DNA from: Lachnospiraceae bacterium
GTDB lineage: Bacteria > Bacillota > Clostridia > Lachnospirales > Lachnospiraceae
Assembly: GCA_017463035.1 (NCBI GenBank)
Contig: JAFTPY010000115.1
Location: 1-17,786, forward strand
Direction of reading: 5' to 3'
DNA length: 17,786 nt
The first letter of the stretch is position 1; every line of letters starts with the position of its first letter. The translations under genes were made by a program, and so were the position numbers. The notes beneath the pieces are model-generated. The model did no database searches, was not told the DNA's origin, and was given only the letters and a program-made list of their open reading frames with translations. Shown here one piece after another: positions 1 to 7,027 of the stretch.

Positions 1-279
1 GGAAAGCTTACTGTTTAGGATGGCGTCTGCCATGCGGTTTCCGGTTTTTATAACGGTTTCCACATTGGTTAAATCGTCGTCCAGCATATCCAGGTAAGCG
101 CCGATTTCGTCAATTTCTCCGTTTGCCATATGTACCTTCATGGTCTGGATGTGGTGGCGGTAGTCGTGTCGCCAGCCCCGCATCTTTTGGTACATGTTTT
201 CTACTTCCAGATAGTATTTTTGAATCAGTTCTGTTTCAAAGGCCGCAACCTTTTTTGCAATGAGTTTTTCAAATAACAT
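1..279 (-). CDS. GHKL-type sensor histidine kinase, soluble form (partial, C-terminal part outside window)
   Basis: Only the first 93 codons are inside the window; the gene continues past the left edge. The translation starts MLFEKLIAKKVAAFETELIQ and has an H-box near residues 34-41 (RHDYRHHI), which matches the RHDYxNH phospho-acceptor motif of HPK10-type kinases paired with LytTR regulators. H35 is the likely phosphorylated histidine. The H-box lies only about 35 residues from the start and no membrane segment precedes it, so this is a cytosolic kinase unlike the membrane-bound AgrC/VirS type. The ATG at 279 is preceded by AAGAGGAC, and the start lies 10 bases after the stop of the LytTR gene, so the two are almost surely co-transcribed and form a two-component pair. 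The ATP-binding domain is presumably downstream but cannot be seen. The signal sensed is unknown. Confidence 0.85.
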   Translation of the reverse strand, partial: MLFEKLIAKKVAAFETELIQKYYLEVENMYQKMRGWRHDYRHHIQTMKVHMANGEIDEIGAYLDMLDDDLTNVETVIKTGNRMADAILNSKLS

Positions 280-289
280 AATGTCCTCT

Positions 290-991
290 TTATAAGTATT
301 TGACTAAAGCGGCGTGAATGTCGTGGTAAACGCCGCGGCTCAGCGGTACAACGGCACCGTTTGTCATGGTGACATCGGTGCGGGTAATCAGTTTCACGTA
401 TTTTAAATTAACGAGGAAGGAGCGGTGGGCTTTAAAAAAAGTATCGTCCAGCTCCTCGAAAAACTTTCCGAGAGTCATGCGGGTACGGTAGTCTCCAGGG
501 GTGGCGTGAATGTTAAGATAAACGTTTTCCGCTTCCACATAAATAATATCCGCTAAAGAAAGCTTTACGTCTCCCTCAGAAGTGGAAAGCAGTACCGAAC
601 GCATACGGTTGGTAAGATTCCCTACTGCTTTATCCAGCACCGGAGTAAGTTTCCCGGCATCCACCGGCTTGATTAAATAATGCAGGGCCGATACATCAAA
701 GCCGTCGCTGAAATATTCGTAAAAGCCGGTAATGAAAATGAGCTGTACCGCCTGATTTTCTTTCCGGACCTCCTTTGCCAGCTCAATACCGCTTCGTCCC
801 GGCATTTCTACATCCAGGAGCAGAATGTCAAAATCCTTTTCTTCTTCGTAATCAAAGAGAAAGGAATCTGCGCTTATGTATTGTTTTAATTCGATGAGAT
901 GGCGGTTTTTCTTTGCCCATGCGGTGACGATATCGGTAAGATAGTCCCGCTGTTTGGCGTCATCGTCGCAGACGGCGAGTTTTAGTTTCAT
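290..991 (-). CDS. LytTR-family response regulator (AgrA/VirR type)
   Basis: The 233-residue protein has an N-terminal receiver domain (about 1-122) and a C-terminal LytTR DNA-binding domain (about 130-233). In the receiver the acidic pocket D9-D10-D11, the phospho-acceptor D60 (in LLLDVEMPG), T88 and the conserved K108 (in LIKPV) are all present, so it should be phosphorylatable. The LytTR part shows the typical IIYVEAENVYLNIH strand and the HRSFLVNLKYV segment. It is followed after 10 bases by a GHKL kinase start, the expected cognate partner. Upstream, only 51 bases separate it from the aroC stop on the same strand; they contain the ribosome site GGGAGGGAC but no obvious terminator. It could be read from the aroC promoter. 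Family assignment is firm; target genes are unknown. Confidence 0.95.
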   Translation of the reverse strand: MKLKLAVCDDDAKQRDYLTDIVTAWAKKNRHLIELKQYISADSFLFDYEEEKDFDILLLDVEMPGRSGIELAKEVRKENQAVQLIFITGFYEYFSDGFDVSALHYLIKPVDAGKLTPVLDKAVGNLTNRMRSVLLSTSEGDVKLSLADIIYVEAENVYLNIHATPGDYRTRMTLGKFFEELDDTFFKAHRSFLVNLKYVKLITRTDVTMTNGAVVPLSRGVYHDIHAALVKYL

Positions 992-1042
992 AAGAAGTGT
1001 CCCTCCCTAATAGGCATAGGTAATATTGAAAACGCCGAGCGT

Positions 1043-2182
1043 TTATTTTTTGATTCCGTAAACTGCTTCTAAATGGGAAAGCTTACTTCCTAAATTACAA
1101 AGCAGTGCGTCCGCTGCGGTGAGGGCAGCCATACATTCCACTACCACAACGGCACGGGATACGATAATGGGGTCATGGCGACCGGTAATCTGGCAGGTAT
1201 AGGAAGAACCGTCCTTTTTTACGGTTTCCTGCGGTGCATAGACAGACGGAGTCGGTTTGATTGCTACACGGAACAGCACATCCGAACCGTCGGTCATACC
1301 GCCCAAAACTCCGCCGGCAAGATTACGACGTTTTGCGATTTTGCCGGCATCATCGGTATAGAACGGATCGTTTTGCTCTGTACCGGTAAGCAAAGCCGCA
1401 TCAAAGCCGGAGCCAAGCTCAAAGCCTTTCACGGCCCCGACGGATAACATGGCGTGGGATAGTCTTGCATCGAATTTTTCAAATACCGGGTCGCCGAGGC
1501 CCGCAGGAAGACCGGTCATAACGCATTCTACGGTGCCGCCGGCGGAATTGTGTTCCTCCCGCAGCTTCTGTAAAAAGACTTCTGCCTTTGCGGAAGCATC
1601 CGCATCCGGCATGTTAAGCGGGCTTTGATTACGAAGGGAAGCCAGTTCCTCCGGAGAGAAGCGTTCCGCCAAGTATTCTTTTGTATCAAAACACACATAT
1701 TTATTTATGGATTTTGTATAGGCGCAAACTTTGATTCCAAGTTCATCAAGCAGTGCACAGGCTACGGCACCTGCGGCCACTCTGGCTGCGGTTTCACGGC
1801 CGGAGGAACGTCCGCCGCCCCGGTAATCCCGGAAGCCGTACTTGGCATCAAAGGTAAAATCTGCATGGCCCGGACGATAGTAGGAGGCAATTTCTGAATA
1901 GTCGCCGGAACGCTGGGATTCGTTACGAATGAGAAGGGCTATGGATGTGCCTGTGGTTTTTCCTTCGAATACACCGGACAAAATCTCTACCAAATCGCTT
2001 TCTTTGCGTGGGGTGGCGTAAGCATTCTGTCCCGGCTTTCTTCTGTCTAAAAACGTCTGGATATATTCTGCGGAAAGCGGAACCCCTGCCGGACAGCCGT
2101 CTACAATAACGCCGAGAGCAGCACCGTGGGATTCGCCGAAGGTTGTGATTTTAAAATAAGTTCCGAAAGATGATCCGTTCAT
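1043..2182 (-). CDS. aroC: chorismate synthase
   Basis: Chorismate synthase catalyses the last shikimate-pathway step, converting 5-enolpyruvylshikimate-3-phosphate to chorismate with reduced FMN, in the cytosol. The 379 residues are near the usual family length. Signature blocks are visible in order: GESHGAALGVIVDG near the N terminus, DRRKPGQ, GHADFTFDAKYGFRDYRGGG followed by RSSGRETAARVAAG, then GDPVFEKFDARLSHAMLSVG and GGVLGGMTDG. The ATG at 2182 has CGGAGG spaced 8 bases upstream. A sigma-A type promoter lies at 2213-2241. No other aromatic amino-acid gene is seen nearby; instead two regulatory genes follow on the same strand, which is an unusual partnership. Confidence 0.98.
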   Translation of the reverse strand: MNGSSFGTYFKITTFGESHGAALGVIVDGCPAGVPLSAEYIQTFLDRRKPGQNAYATPRKESDLVEILSGVFEGKTTGTSIALLIRNESQRSGDYSEIASYYRPGHADFTFDAKYGFRDYRGGGRSSGRETAARVAAGAVACALLDELGIKVCAYTKSINKYVCFDTKEYLAERFSPEELASLRNQSPLNMPDADASAKAEVFLQKLREEHNSAGGTVECVMTGLPAGLGDPVFEKFDARLSHAMLSVGAVKGFELGSGFDAALLTGTEQNDPFYTDDAGKIAKRRNLAGGVLGGMTDGSDVLFRVAIKPTPSVYAPQETVKKDGSSYTCQITGRHDPIIVSRAVVVVECMAALTAADALLCNLGSKLSHLEAVYGIKK

Positions 2183-2212
2183 AAAAATACCTCCGAAATG
2201 TATACTAAAATT

Positions 2213-2241
2213 ATTTTATTCCAATCCCCGCAAAAATGCAA
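2213..2241 (-). promoter_or_regulatory. predicted sigma-A promoter for aroC
   Basis: On the minus strand TTGCAT (2241-2236) and TAAAAT (2218-2213) are separated by 17 bases. They point to aroC, whose ATG is at 2182. The -35 box is only a half match; the -10 box is 5 of 6. Confidence 0.5.
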
Positions 2242-2287
2242 GTATGGATATGACTCTACTATAGAAGAAAAGTTCTGCCATAGCTTA

Positions 2288-2316
2288 TGTTGGAAAAGGA
2301 GTAAAAAGGATATAAT
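2288..2316 (+). promoter_or_regulatory. predicted promoter for the XRE regulator gene
   Basis: A perfect -10 hexamer TATAAT lies at 2311-2316, about 50 bases before the XRE gene start. The -35 region is weak: TGTTGG at 2288-2293 with a 17-base spacer, or TTGGAA at 2290-2295 with 15 bases. The promoter is divergent from that of aroC. Confidence 0.45.
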
Positions 2317-2364
2317 GCTTTATATAAAAGCAGAGATTGAGGAGTTACGGAAAGGAGCGGGCGG

Positions 2365-2733
2365 ATGTCAAAAGAGTTGAATGAAGCAATCGGCGGAAGA
2401 ATCCGCGCGTACCGGGAGAGTCTCGGAATGAACAGAGAGGCATTTTCAGAGCAGATAGGTTTGTCTCCTCAGTTTTTGGCGGAGGCGGAAAACGGAAAGA
2501 AAGGACTTTCGGCAGAAAGCATTTATAAAATATGCACTAGCAGTGATATGTCTGCGGATTATCTTGTTCTGGGAAAGATAAAGAAAGATAAATTGAAAAC
2601 TCCGTTGGACTATGCGTTGCAGGATATGCCGGAAGAGTATTCCGTACAATATGTAAAAATGTTGCAGACCATGAATGATATGTTGACCAGTGCAAAGAAA
2701 GACAGTTTGGGAAGAAACAAGCAGGAGGAGTAG
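2365..2733 (+). CDS. XRE-family helix-turn-helix transcriptional regulator
   Basis: The 122-residue protein begins with a Cro/C1-type helix-turn-helix domain (about residues 8-70). Visible are RIRAYRESLGMNREAFSEQIG, the recognition-helix stretch LSPQFLAEAENGKKGLSAES, and the following YKICTSSDMSADYLVLG, where the last part is the usual end of such domains. The C-terminal about 45 residues are charged and may dimerise; I recognise no sensor or peptidase domain there. The ATG has AAAGGAG about 7 bases upstream. A promoter precedes it and a terminator follows at 2774-2812, so it is probably a single-gene unit. Whether it controls the divergent aroC or the downstream GGDEF-EAL gene cannot be told from the sequence. 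Confidence 0.88.
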   Translation: MSKELNEAIGGRIRAYRESLGMNREAFSEQIGLSPQFLAEAENGKKGLSAESIYKICTSSDMSADYLVLGKIKKDKLKTPLDYALQDMPEEYSVQYVKMLQTMNDMLTSAKKDSLGRNKQEE

Positions 2734-2773
2734 TCCGGGTTGCATAACGGTAACGGAAAGAGCAAAGAGAAGG

Positions 2774-2812
2774 GCAAGAAATCGACAGGAAATGTCGCGT
2801 TCTTGCTTTTTT
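2774..2812 (+). terminator. Rho-independent terminator after the XRE gene
   Basis: GCAAGAA (2774-2780) pairs with TTCTTGC (2800-2806), and CGACA with TGTCG inside it, around a GGAAA-type loop with a 2-base internal mismatch. A run of six T follows at 2807-2812. Confidence 0.8.
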
Positions 2813-2831
2813 GAAAAAATAAGCCGTTGTA

Positions 2832-2860
2832 TTGAATTTATTGGGAAATTATGATAAAAT
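2832..2860 (+). promoter_or_regulatory. predicted sigma-A promoter of the GGDEF-EAL gene
   Basis: TTGAAT (2832-2837) and TAAAAT (2855-2860) are separated by exactly 17 bases, with an extended -10 TGA at 2852-2854. This predicts a leader of about 100 bases before the start codon at 2968. I see no known c-di-GMP riboswitch motif in that leader. Confidence 0.6.
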
Positions 2861-2967
2861 AATATAAAATGTGGAAAAGGTTGGGAAGGATAGTTAAATA
2901 TAGGTTCGATTTTGAAGAGAAGGATAACTCAAGTAATTGAAAGTGCACGGAAGCAGAGGACGAGGCT

Positions 2968-5265
2968 ATGAAGAGAAATCGTAAAAAAGAGAAAAAGGCA
3001 AAAAAGCAGAGACAGGTAAAAGGTCTTTTGTTTTTGTGCCTTCTTTTGTTTGCAATAAGTGTGGGAGCATTGCTTGTATTAAATGAGACACGAAAGGGTC
3101 TGATAGAAGAATGTGAGAACAATCTTCTTTGGGAGGTTCAGCTGACGGCACGTGAGGTTTCGGAAGATATAGAGAATAAGCGGGTCGTGCTGGAAACGGT
3201 GCAGGAGATGATTGTTCGTTCTTACGGAATCGGTCCTGAAGCAATCGAAGCATTGGGTGATTCCAAAGAAAGATATAAGATGAGCCATTTGGGAATTGTC
3301 GATACGGATTATGTATATTACGATTGCGACGGAGACATTATTGCGGATACTCGTACGGAGAGCATTAAGAAGGCTATGGACGGAGAATATGTGGTTTCGC
3401 GTTCCGTAGATGAAGCTTCCGGTGATGGGGTTGCTTTTTTTGTACCGTGTATGGACGGCGAAGAGGTGAAAGGTGTACTTGTGGCAAAGACTTCGCGGGA
3501 GACCCTGCTTGACCGACTGAGTATAAAGCCGCAGGACGGTACGGATTTGGTTGTGGATGTGTCCGGAAATGTGATTCTTATGGCGGATGATTTCGGAAAT
3601 TATCTGGAAGGAGTGTCATGGGAGGAGTTTTCAAAGAACGGAGAATCGTGGAAAGCGAAGGGAAAGTTCAATGAAGAAATGCAATTGTATGGCTGCTCTG
3701 TGGCATCTGCGATGAATAAGTTCGGAAAAGATATCTATTTTGCGGCAGCAAATGTGTCGGCGTATGAAGATTTTTATGTAGTACGTATTACCAGTTCGGA
3801 TGTAGTGGAAAAAGAAATCAGGGGCTCCATGGTACGTATTTTCCTTATGATGGGCTTTATGGCGGTATTTATGCTCGGTGTTATCATATATGCGATTATC
3901 GTTTATGCGAGAAACCGCAGGGAGGTTTATTATACGGCATATGTGGACCAGTTGACCGGAATTCCGTCCAAGGCGAAGCATAAGATGGATGCGCAGGAGT
4001 TGATTAACGCTGGTGGAAAGCAGTATGCCTATGCTACCTTTGATGTCGATAATTTTAAATATATCAATGAAATGTTCGGTTATGAGTACGGAAATCAGGT
4101 ATTGATACATATTGCAAAAACAATGGAGCAATTTATAAAAGAAGGGGAATTATGTGCGCGTGTTTCATCGGACAATTTTGCGCTACTTTTGGAGGACAAC
4201 GGTACAAAGCAGGAATTGACGGACCGCATCAACGAATTATTTCGGAGAATTACCGAGTACAGAGAAGCGGAGGAGGTAAATGCATCTTCTTTAAGCTTTT
4301 CCTGCGGAGTATATCGTGTCGAAGGTAAGATGGACATTAATACGATTCGTGCCAACGCGAATCTGGCGCGAACGGAGAGCAAAAAGAGTGTGGTGGATGA
4401 GATTGTTTTCTATGATGAGAATCTGAAAACGCGACGTGTGGAAGAAAAGGAATTGGAATATGAGGCGGAGGAGGCGTTGGTAAACAAGGAATTCCAGGTA
4501 TATTTTCAGCCGAAATACGATGTGGAAAGTGAGAAAATAATCGGTGCGGAGGCCTTGGTACGCTGGGATCATCCGGTGAGAGGAATGCTTTCTCCGGGAC
4601 TCTTTGTTCCTGTGTTTGAAAACAACGGTTTTATTACGGAAGTAGACTTATATGTATTAAATCAGGTTTGCGAATTGATTGAGAACTGGATAAAATCAGG
4701 GGTTCCGCCGATTTGTATTTCGGTAAATTTATCCAGAGTTCATTTGTATGAGCAGGATTTGGTGGCACGTTTGAACGAAGTGGTGAAACAACATAATGTT
4801 CCCCCGGAATTCATAGAGTTCGAATTGACGGAGTCCGCGTTTTATGAAGAAACAGAGAGTTTACTCCGGATTATGTCGGAGATAAAGGCTGCGGGGTTCC
4901 GGTTGTCTATGGATGATTTCGGCTCCGGTTATTCGTCCTTAAATCTTCTTCGTCGTTTGCCGGTGGATGTTTTAAAGCTGGATAGAGTGTTTTTGGAGGA
5001 ATGTGATGAGGACAACAACGAGACCAGAGGGAAGCGTATTGTAATGCATGTTATTTCCATGGCAAAGGATTTGGAAATGGAAGTGTTGGCCGAGGGTGTA
5101 GAGACGCAGGACCAGAAAGAGTTTTTGCAGACGGCAAGATGTGATATGATACAGGGATATTTTTATGCGCGTCCGATGCCTATGAAGGAATTTGAACTCT
5201 TATATAAGGGCGAAAAAGGCTTAAAAGCGACCGCTCATGAGTCTGTGGTGGAAGATAATGTATAG
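2968..5265 (+). CDS. membrane GGDEF-EAL protein, predicted c-di-GMP phosphodiesterase with degenerate GGDEF
   Basis: The 765-residue protein has a very basic N terminus, a membrane helix at about 19-38, an extracytoplasmic region of about 250 residues (Cache-like in layout), a second helix at about 291-315, then GGDEF (about 318-480) and EAL (about 490-750) domains. The GGDEF signature is replaced by SSDNF (400-404) after R398, and the nucleotide-binding block reads FGYEYGN instead of the usual FGHxxGD, so cyclase activity is unlikely. The EAL domain keeps its catalytic set: E528 of EAL, the N of SVNLS, E619 of ELTES, D649/D650 of DDFGSGYSSL, K670, E709 of AEGVE and Q729 of QGY. It should therefore hydrolyse c-di-GMP to pGpG, with the dead GGDEF possibly binding GTP as a regulator, as known for some homologues. 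The ATG is preceded by a weak GAGGACGAGG site. The ligand of the outer domain is unknown. Confidence 0.92.
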   Translation: MKRNRKKEKKAKKQRQVKGLLFLCLLLFAISVGALLVLNETRKGLIEECENNLLWEVQLTAREVSEDIENKRVVLETVQEMIVRSYGIGPEAIEALGDSKERYKMSHLGIVDTDYVYYDCDGDIIADTRTESIKKAMDGEYVVSRSVDEASGDGVAFFVPCMDGEEVKGVLVAKTSRETLLDRLSIKPQDGTDLVVDVSGNVILMADDFGNYLEGVSWEEFSKNGESWKAKGKFNEEMQLYGCSVASAMNKFGKDIYFAAANVSAYEDFYVVRITSSDVVEKEIRGSMVRIFLMMGFMAVFMLGVIIYAIIVYARNRREVYYTAYVDQLTGIPSKAKHKMDAQELINAGGKQYAYATFDVDNFKYINEMFGYEYGNQVLIHIAKTMEQFIKEGELCARVSSDNFALLLEDNGTKQELTDRINELFRRITEYREAEEVNASSLSFSCGVYRVEGKMDINTIRANANLARTESKKSVVDEIVFYDENLKTRRVEEKELEYEAEEALVNKEFQVYFQPKYDVESEKIIGAEALVRWDHPVRGMLSPGLFVPVFENNGFITEVDLYVLNQVCELIENWIKSGVPPICISVNLSRVHLYEQDLVARLNEVVKQHNVPPEFIEFELTESAFYEETESLLRIMSEIKAAGFRLSMDDFGSGYSSLNLLRRLPVDVLKLDRVFLEECDEDNNETRGKRIVMHVISMAKDLEMEVLAEGVETQDQKEFLQTARCDMIQGYFYARPMPMKEFELLYKGEKGLKATAHESVVEDNV

Positions 5266-5712
5266 GATGCGACTCAGAATCGGATATAGTGCAAGATTTA
5301 CGGCAAGGTAGAGCAGAGCTACTGAGATACCGCAGATGGCAACCGGGGCAGTCTGTATCTGATGCCAGGCAAATAAGAGCAGCATACCGAGTAACAGTGA
5401 AATACGATATGCATGAAAATCGGAAGGAGAATAGTGATACCGTCTGTACAGAACGGACAGAGGGGAATCGCCGTTCTCCTTTTCTTGTGTTTTATGGGAG
5501 GAACCGGTTAAAAATGTCGGAAGAATCAGACAGACCAGGGCGATGCCGTAAGGTGCAAATTGAGAGTGACCGGATAATGTGAAAAAAAGTCCGGTGACGG
5601 ATAAAAGAATGAACATAAAACGATGGCAAATATGTGCGGAAAGAAAGCGGCAGAGGACGAGAAGGCGTTGTCGTTGTTCTGCTGCGGTCGGTAAATTTTC
5701 GGTATCGTTCAT
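5221..5712 (-). CDS. hypothetical four-helix membrane protein
   Basis: I do not recognise this 163-residue protein. It has a polar, glutamine- and arginine-rich N terminus, two hydrophobic helices (about 32-48 and 52-69), a polar loop of about 30 residues (around 71-100), and two more helices (about 102-117 and 122-142) before a short basic tail. The ATG at 5712 is chosen because GGAGG lies 8 bases upstream; a TTG at 5718 would sit only 2 bases from that site. A good promoter lies at 5742-5770. These signals, and the fact that the frame fills an otherwise empty 450-base gap, argue that it is real. Its 3' end overlaps the end of the GGDEF-EAL gene on the other strand by 45 bases. No function is proposed. 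Confidence 0.7.
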   Translation of the reverse strand: MNDTENLPTAAEQRQRLLVLCRFLSAHICHRFMFILLSVTGLFFTLSGHSQFAPYGIALVCLILPTFLTGSSHKTQEKENGDSPLSVLYRRYHYSPSDFHAYRISLLLGMLLLFAWHQIQTAPVAICGISVALLYLAVNLALYPILSRILYIIFHHRLMSGRF

Positions 5713-5741
5713 AGACAAACCTCCGTTTCTGGAATAGTATC

Positions 5742-5770
5742 AGTTTAACACAGGAATGAGGTCTTGTCAA
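5742..5770 (-). promoter_or_regulatory. predicted sigma-A promoter of the hypothetical membrane protein gene
   Basis: On the minus strand a perfect TTGACA (5770-5765) is followed after 17 bases by TAAACT (5747-5742), with an extended -10 TGT directly before it. It reads toward the start at 5712 and is divergent from the mbl promoters. Confidence 0.65.
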
Positions 5771-5819
5771 AAAACGGAAGAAAATCGGAAAAATTGTTGT
5801 TTTTTGGAAGGAAAAACAG

Positions 5820-5847
5820 TGAAGAAAGGAAGTTTTTATGCCGATAT
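5820..5847 (+). promoter_or_regulatory. candidate sigma-28 (SigD/FliA-type) promoter for the mbl-flagellar rod unit
   Basis: GCCGATAT at 5840-5847 is identical to the -10 consensus of the Bacillus flagellar sigma factor SigD. TGAA at 5820-5823 lies 16 bases upstream and differs by one base from the TAAA -35 consensus. The site is upstream of mbl and three flagellar rod genes, the expected target class. The match is read by eye only. Confidence 0.5.
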
Positions 5848-5889
5848 AATTTGTAAGCGAAAAAAATATGATATTCTTTAAAAAAGGCT

Positions 5890-5918
5890 TTGAAAAATCT
5901 CCCAAATATGTATATAAT
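5890..5918 (+). promoter_or_regulatory. predicted sigma-A promoter of the mbl unit
   Basis: TTGAAA (5890-5895) and a perfect TATAAT (5913-5918) are 17 bases apart. The start of transcription is expected near 5925, about 45 bases before the mbl start codon. Confidence 0.75.
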
Positions 5919-5920
5919 AG

Positions 5921-5948
5921 ATACGGAGGCTTGTATAGCACTCCGTAT
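5921..5948 (+). repeat. inverted repeat / hairpin at the mbl transcription start
   Basis: ATACGGAG (5921-5928) is the exact inverse of CTCCGTAT (5941-5948). The stem can be extended inward by GCT/AGC with one bulged A, leaving a five-base loop TGTAT. It overlaps the expected transcription start, so it may be an operator or a 5'-end hairpin of the mRNA. It ends just before the ribosome site AAAGGAG. Confidence 0.55.
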
Positions 5949-5969
5949 ATGTGAAAGGAGAATGGGAAG

Positions 5970-6959
5970 ATGTTAAGCAGTGATATCGGAATTGATCTTG
6001 GAACCGCAAGTGTTCTTGTATATATAAAAGGCAAGGGTGTGGTATTAAAAGAGCCGTCCGTAGTGGCATTTGATCGTGATTTGAACAAGATTAAGGCAAT
6101 CGGTGAAGAGGCAAGACTTATGCTTGGCCGTACACCGGGCAATATTGTTGCGGTACGTCCGCTTCGTGCAGGCGTTATTTCCGACTATACCGTAACGGAA
6201 AAGATGTTAAAGTATTTCTTACAGAAGGCGGTAGGTAAGCGCCGTTTCCGCGGCAGACGTGTCAGTGTATGCGTGCCGAGCGGTGTTACGGAGGTTGATA
6301 AGAAGGCAGTAGATGATGCTACCTTACAGGCAGGTGCAAAGGAAGTAGCCATCATCGAGGAGCCGATTGCGGCTGCCATCGGTGCAGGCATCGACATTGC
6401 CAGACCGTGCGGTAATATGGTTGTGGATATCGGCGGCGACACCACGGATATTGCGGTTATTTCTTTGGGCGGTACCGTAGTAAGTACCTCCATTAAGATT
6501 GCGGGCGATGACTTCGATGAGGCAATCGTTCGTTATATGAAGAAGAAGAACAGTCTTTTAATCGGTGAAAGAACCGCAGAGGACATTAAGATTCGTATCG
6601 GTTCCGCATATCGTCGTCCGGAGTCCATTTCCATCGACGTAAAGGGACGTAACCTGGTTTCCGGTCTTCCGAAGACGATTTCCGTGACCTCCGAGGAGAC
6701 GGAAGAAGCACTTCGCGAGACTACATCCCAGATTGTGGAAGCGGTTCATTCCGTACTGGAGAAAACTCCGCCGGAGCTGGCTGCGGATATTGCGGAGCGC
6801 GGTATCGTATTAACCGGCGGCGGCAGCTTGTTATACGGTTTGGAAGAGTTGATTGAAGAGAAGACCGGTATTCCGACCATGACGGCGGAGGATCCGATGA
6901 CCGCAGTGGCTATCGGTACCGGAAGATATGTTGAGTTTTTGAGCGGCAAGCGTGACTAA
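5970..6959 (+). CDS. mbl: MreB-family actin-like rod shape protein (Mbl type)
   Basis: MreB-family proteins form membrane-associated filaments that guide the elongation-type cell-wall machinery. The 329-residue protein shows the actin-fold ATP-binding blocks: DIGIDLGTASVLVY near residues 5-18 (phosphate 1), VVDIGGDTTDIAV (phosphate 2) and GIVLTGGGSLLYG (adenosine). The family segments RPLRAGVISDYTVTEKMLKYF and IIEEPIAAAIGAG are also present. Length is close to the usual 330-340. The ATG at 5970 follows AAAGGAG. I use the mbl name because flagellar rod genes (flhO/flhP type) follow directly, the arrangement known for mbl in Bacillus; sequence alone says MreB family. It is probably transcribed with those rod genes from the sigma-A and the candidate sigma-28 promoter. 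Confidence 0.93.
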   Translation: MLSSDIGIDLGTASVLVYIKGKGVVLKEPSVVAFDRDLNKIKAIGEEARLMLGRTPGNIVAVRPLRAGVISDYTVTEKMLKYFLQKAVGKRRFRGRRVSVCVPSGVTEVDKKAVDDATLQAGAKEVAIIEEPIAAAIGAGIDIARPCGNMVVDIGGDTTDIAVISLGGTVVSTSIKIAGDDFDEAIVRYMKKKNSLLIGERTAEDIKIRIGSAYRRPESISIDVKGRNLVSGLPKTISVTSEETEEALRETTSQIVEAVHSVLEKTPPELAADIAERGIVLTGGGSLLYGLEELIEEKTGIPTMTAEDPMTAVAIGTGRYVEFLSGKRD

Positions 6960-7027
6960 GACGGCAAAGATGCTGTCCGTAACCTGCATGGAGGCGAGAT
7001 AGAGCTTTTTACAGAAAGGAGAAAAAA

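Noticed and set aside
2198..2380. Open frame of 60 codons before the XRE gene
   Set aside because: No ribosome site at its ATG; it runs through the divergent promoter region and overlaps the start of the XRE gene, and the protein looks like translated non-coding DNA.
2867..2967. The 100-base leader of the GGDEF-EAL gene as a possible c-di-GMP riboswitch
   Set aside because: I see neither the conserved sequence blocks of the known c-di-GMP aptamers nor a clear stem-loop pattern.
5838..5849. AGGAAG followed by ATG, a possible small gene before mbl
   Set aside because: The frame stops after three codons; the site is better read as part of the GCCGATAT promoter element.
5492..6142. Minus-strand frame of 216 codons covering the mbl upstream region
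   Set aside because: It overlaps the start of mbl, the promoters and the hypothetical membrane gene, and its composition is that of a reversed A/T-rich region; no ribosome site.
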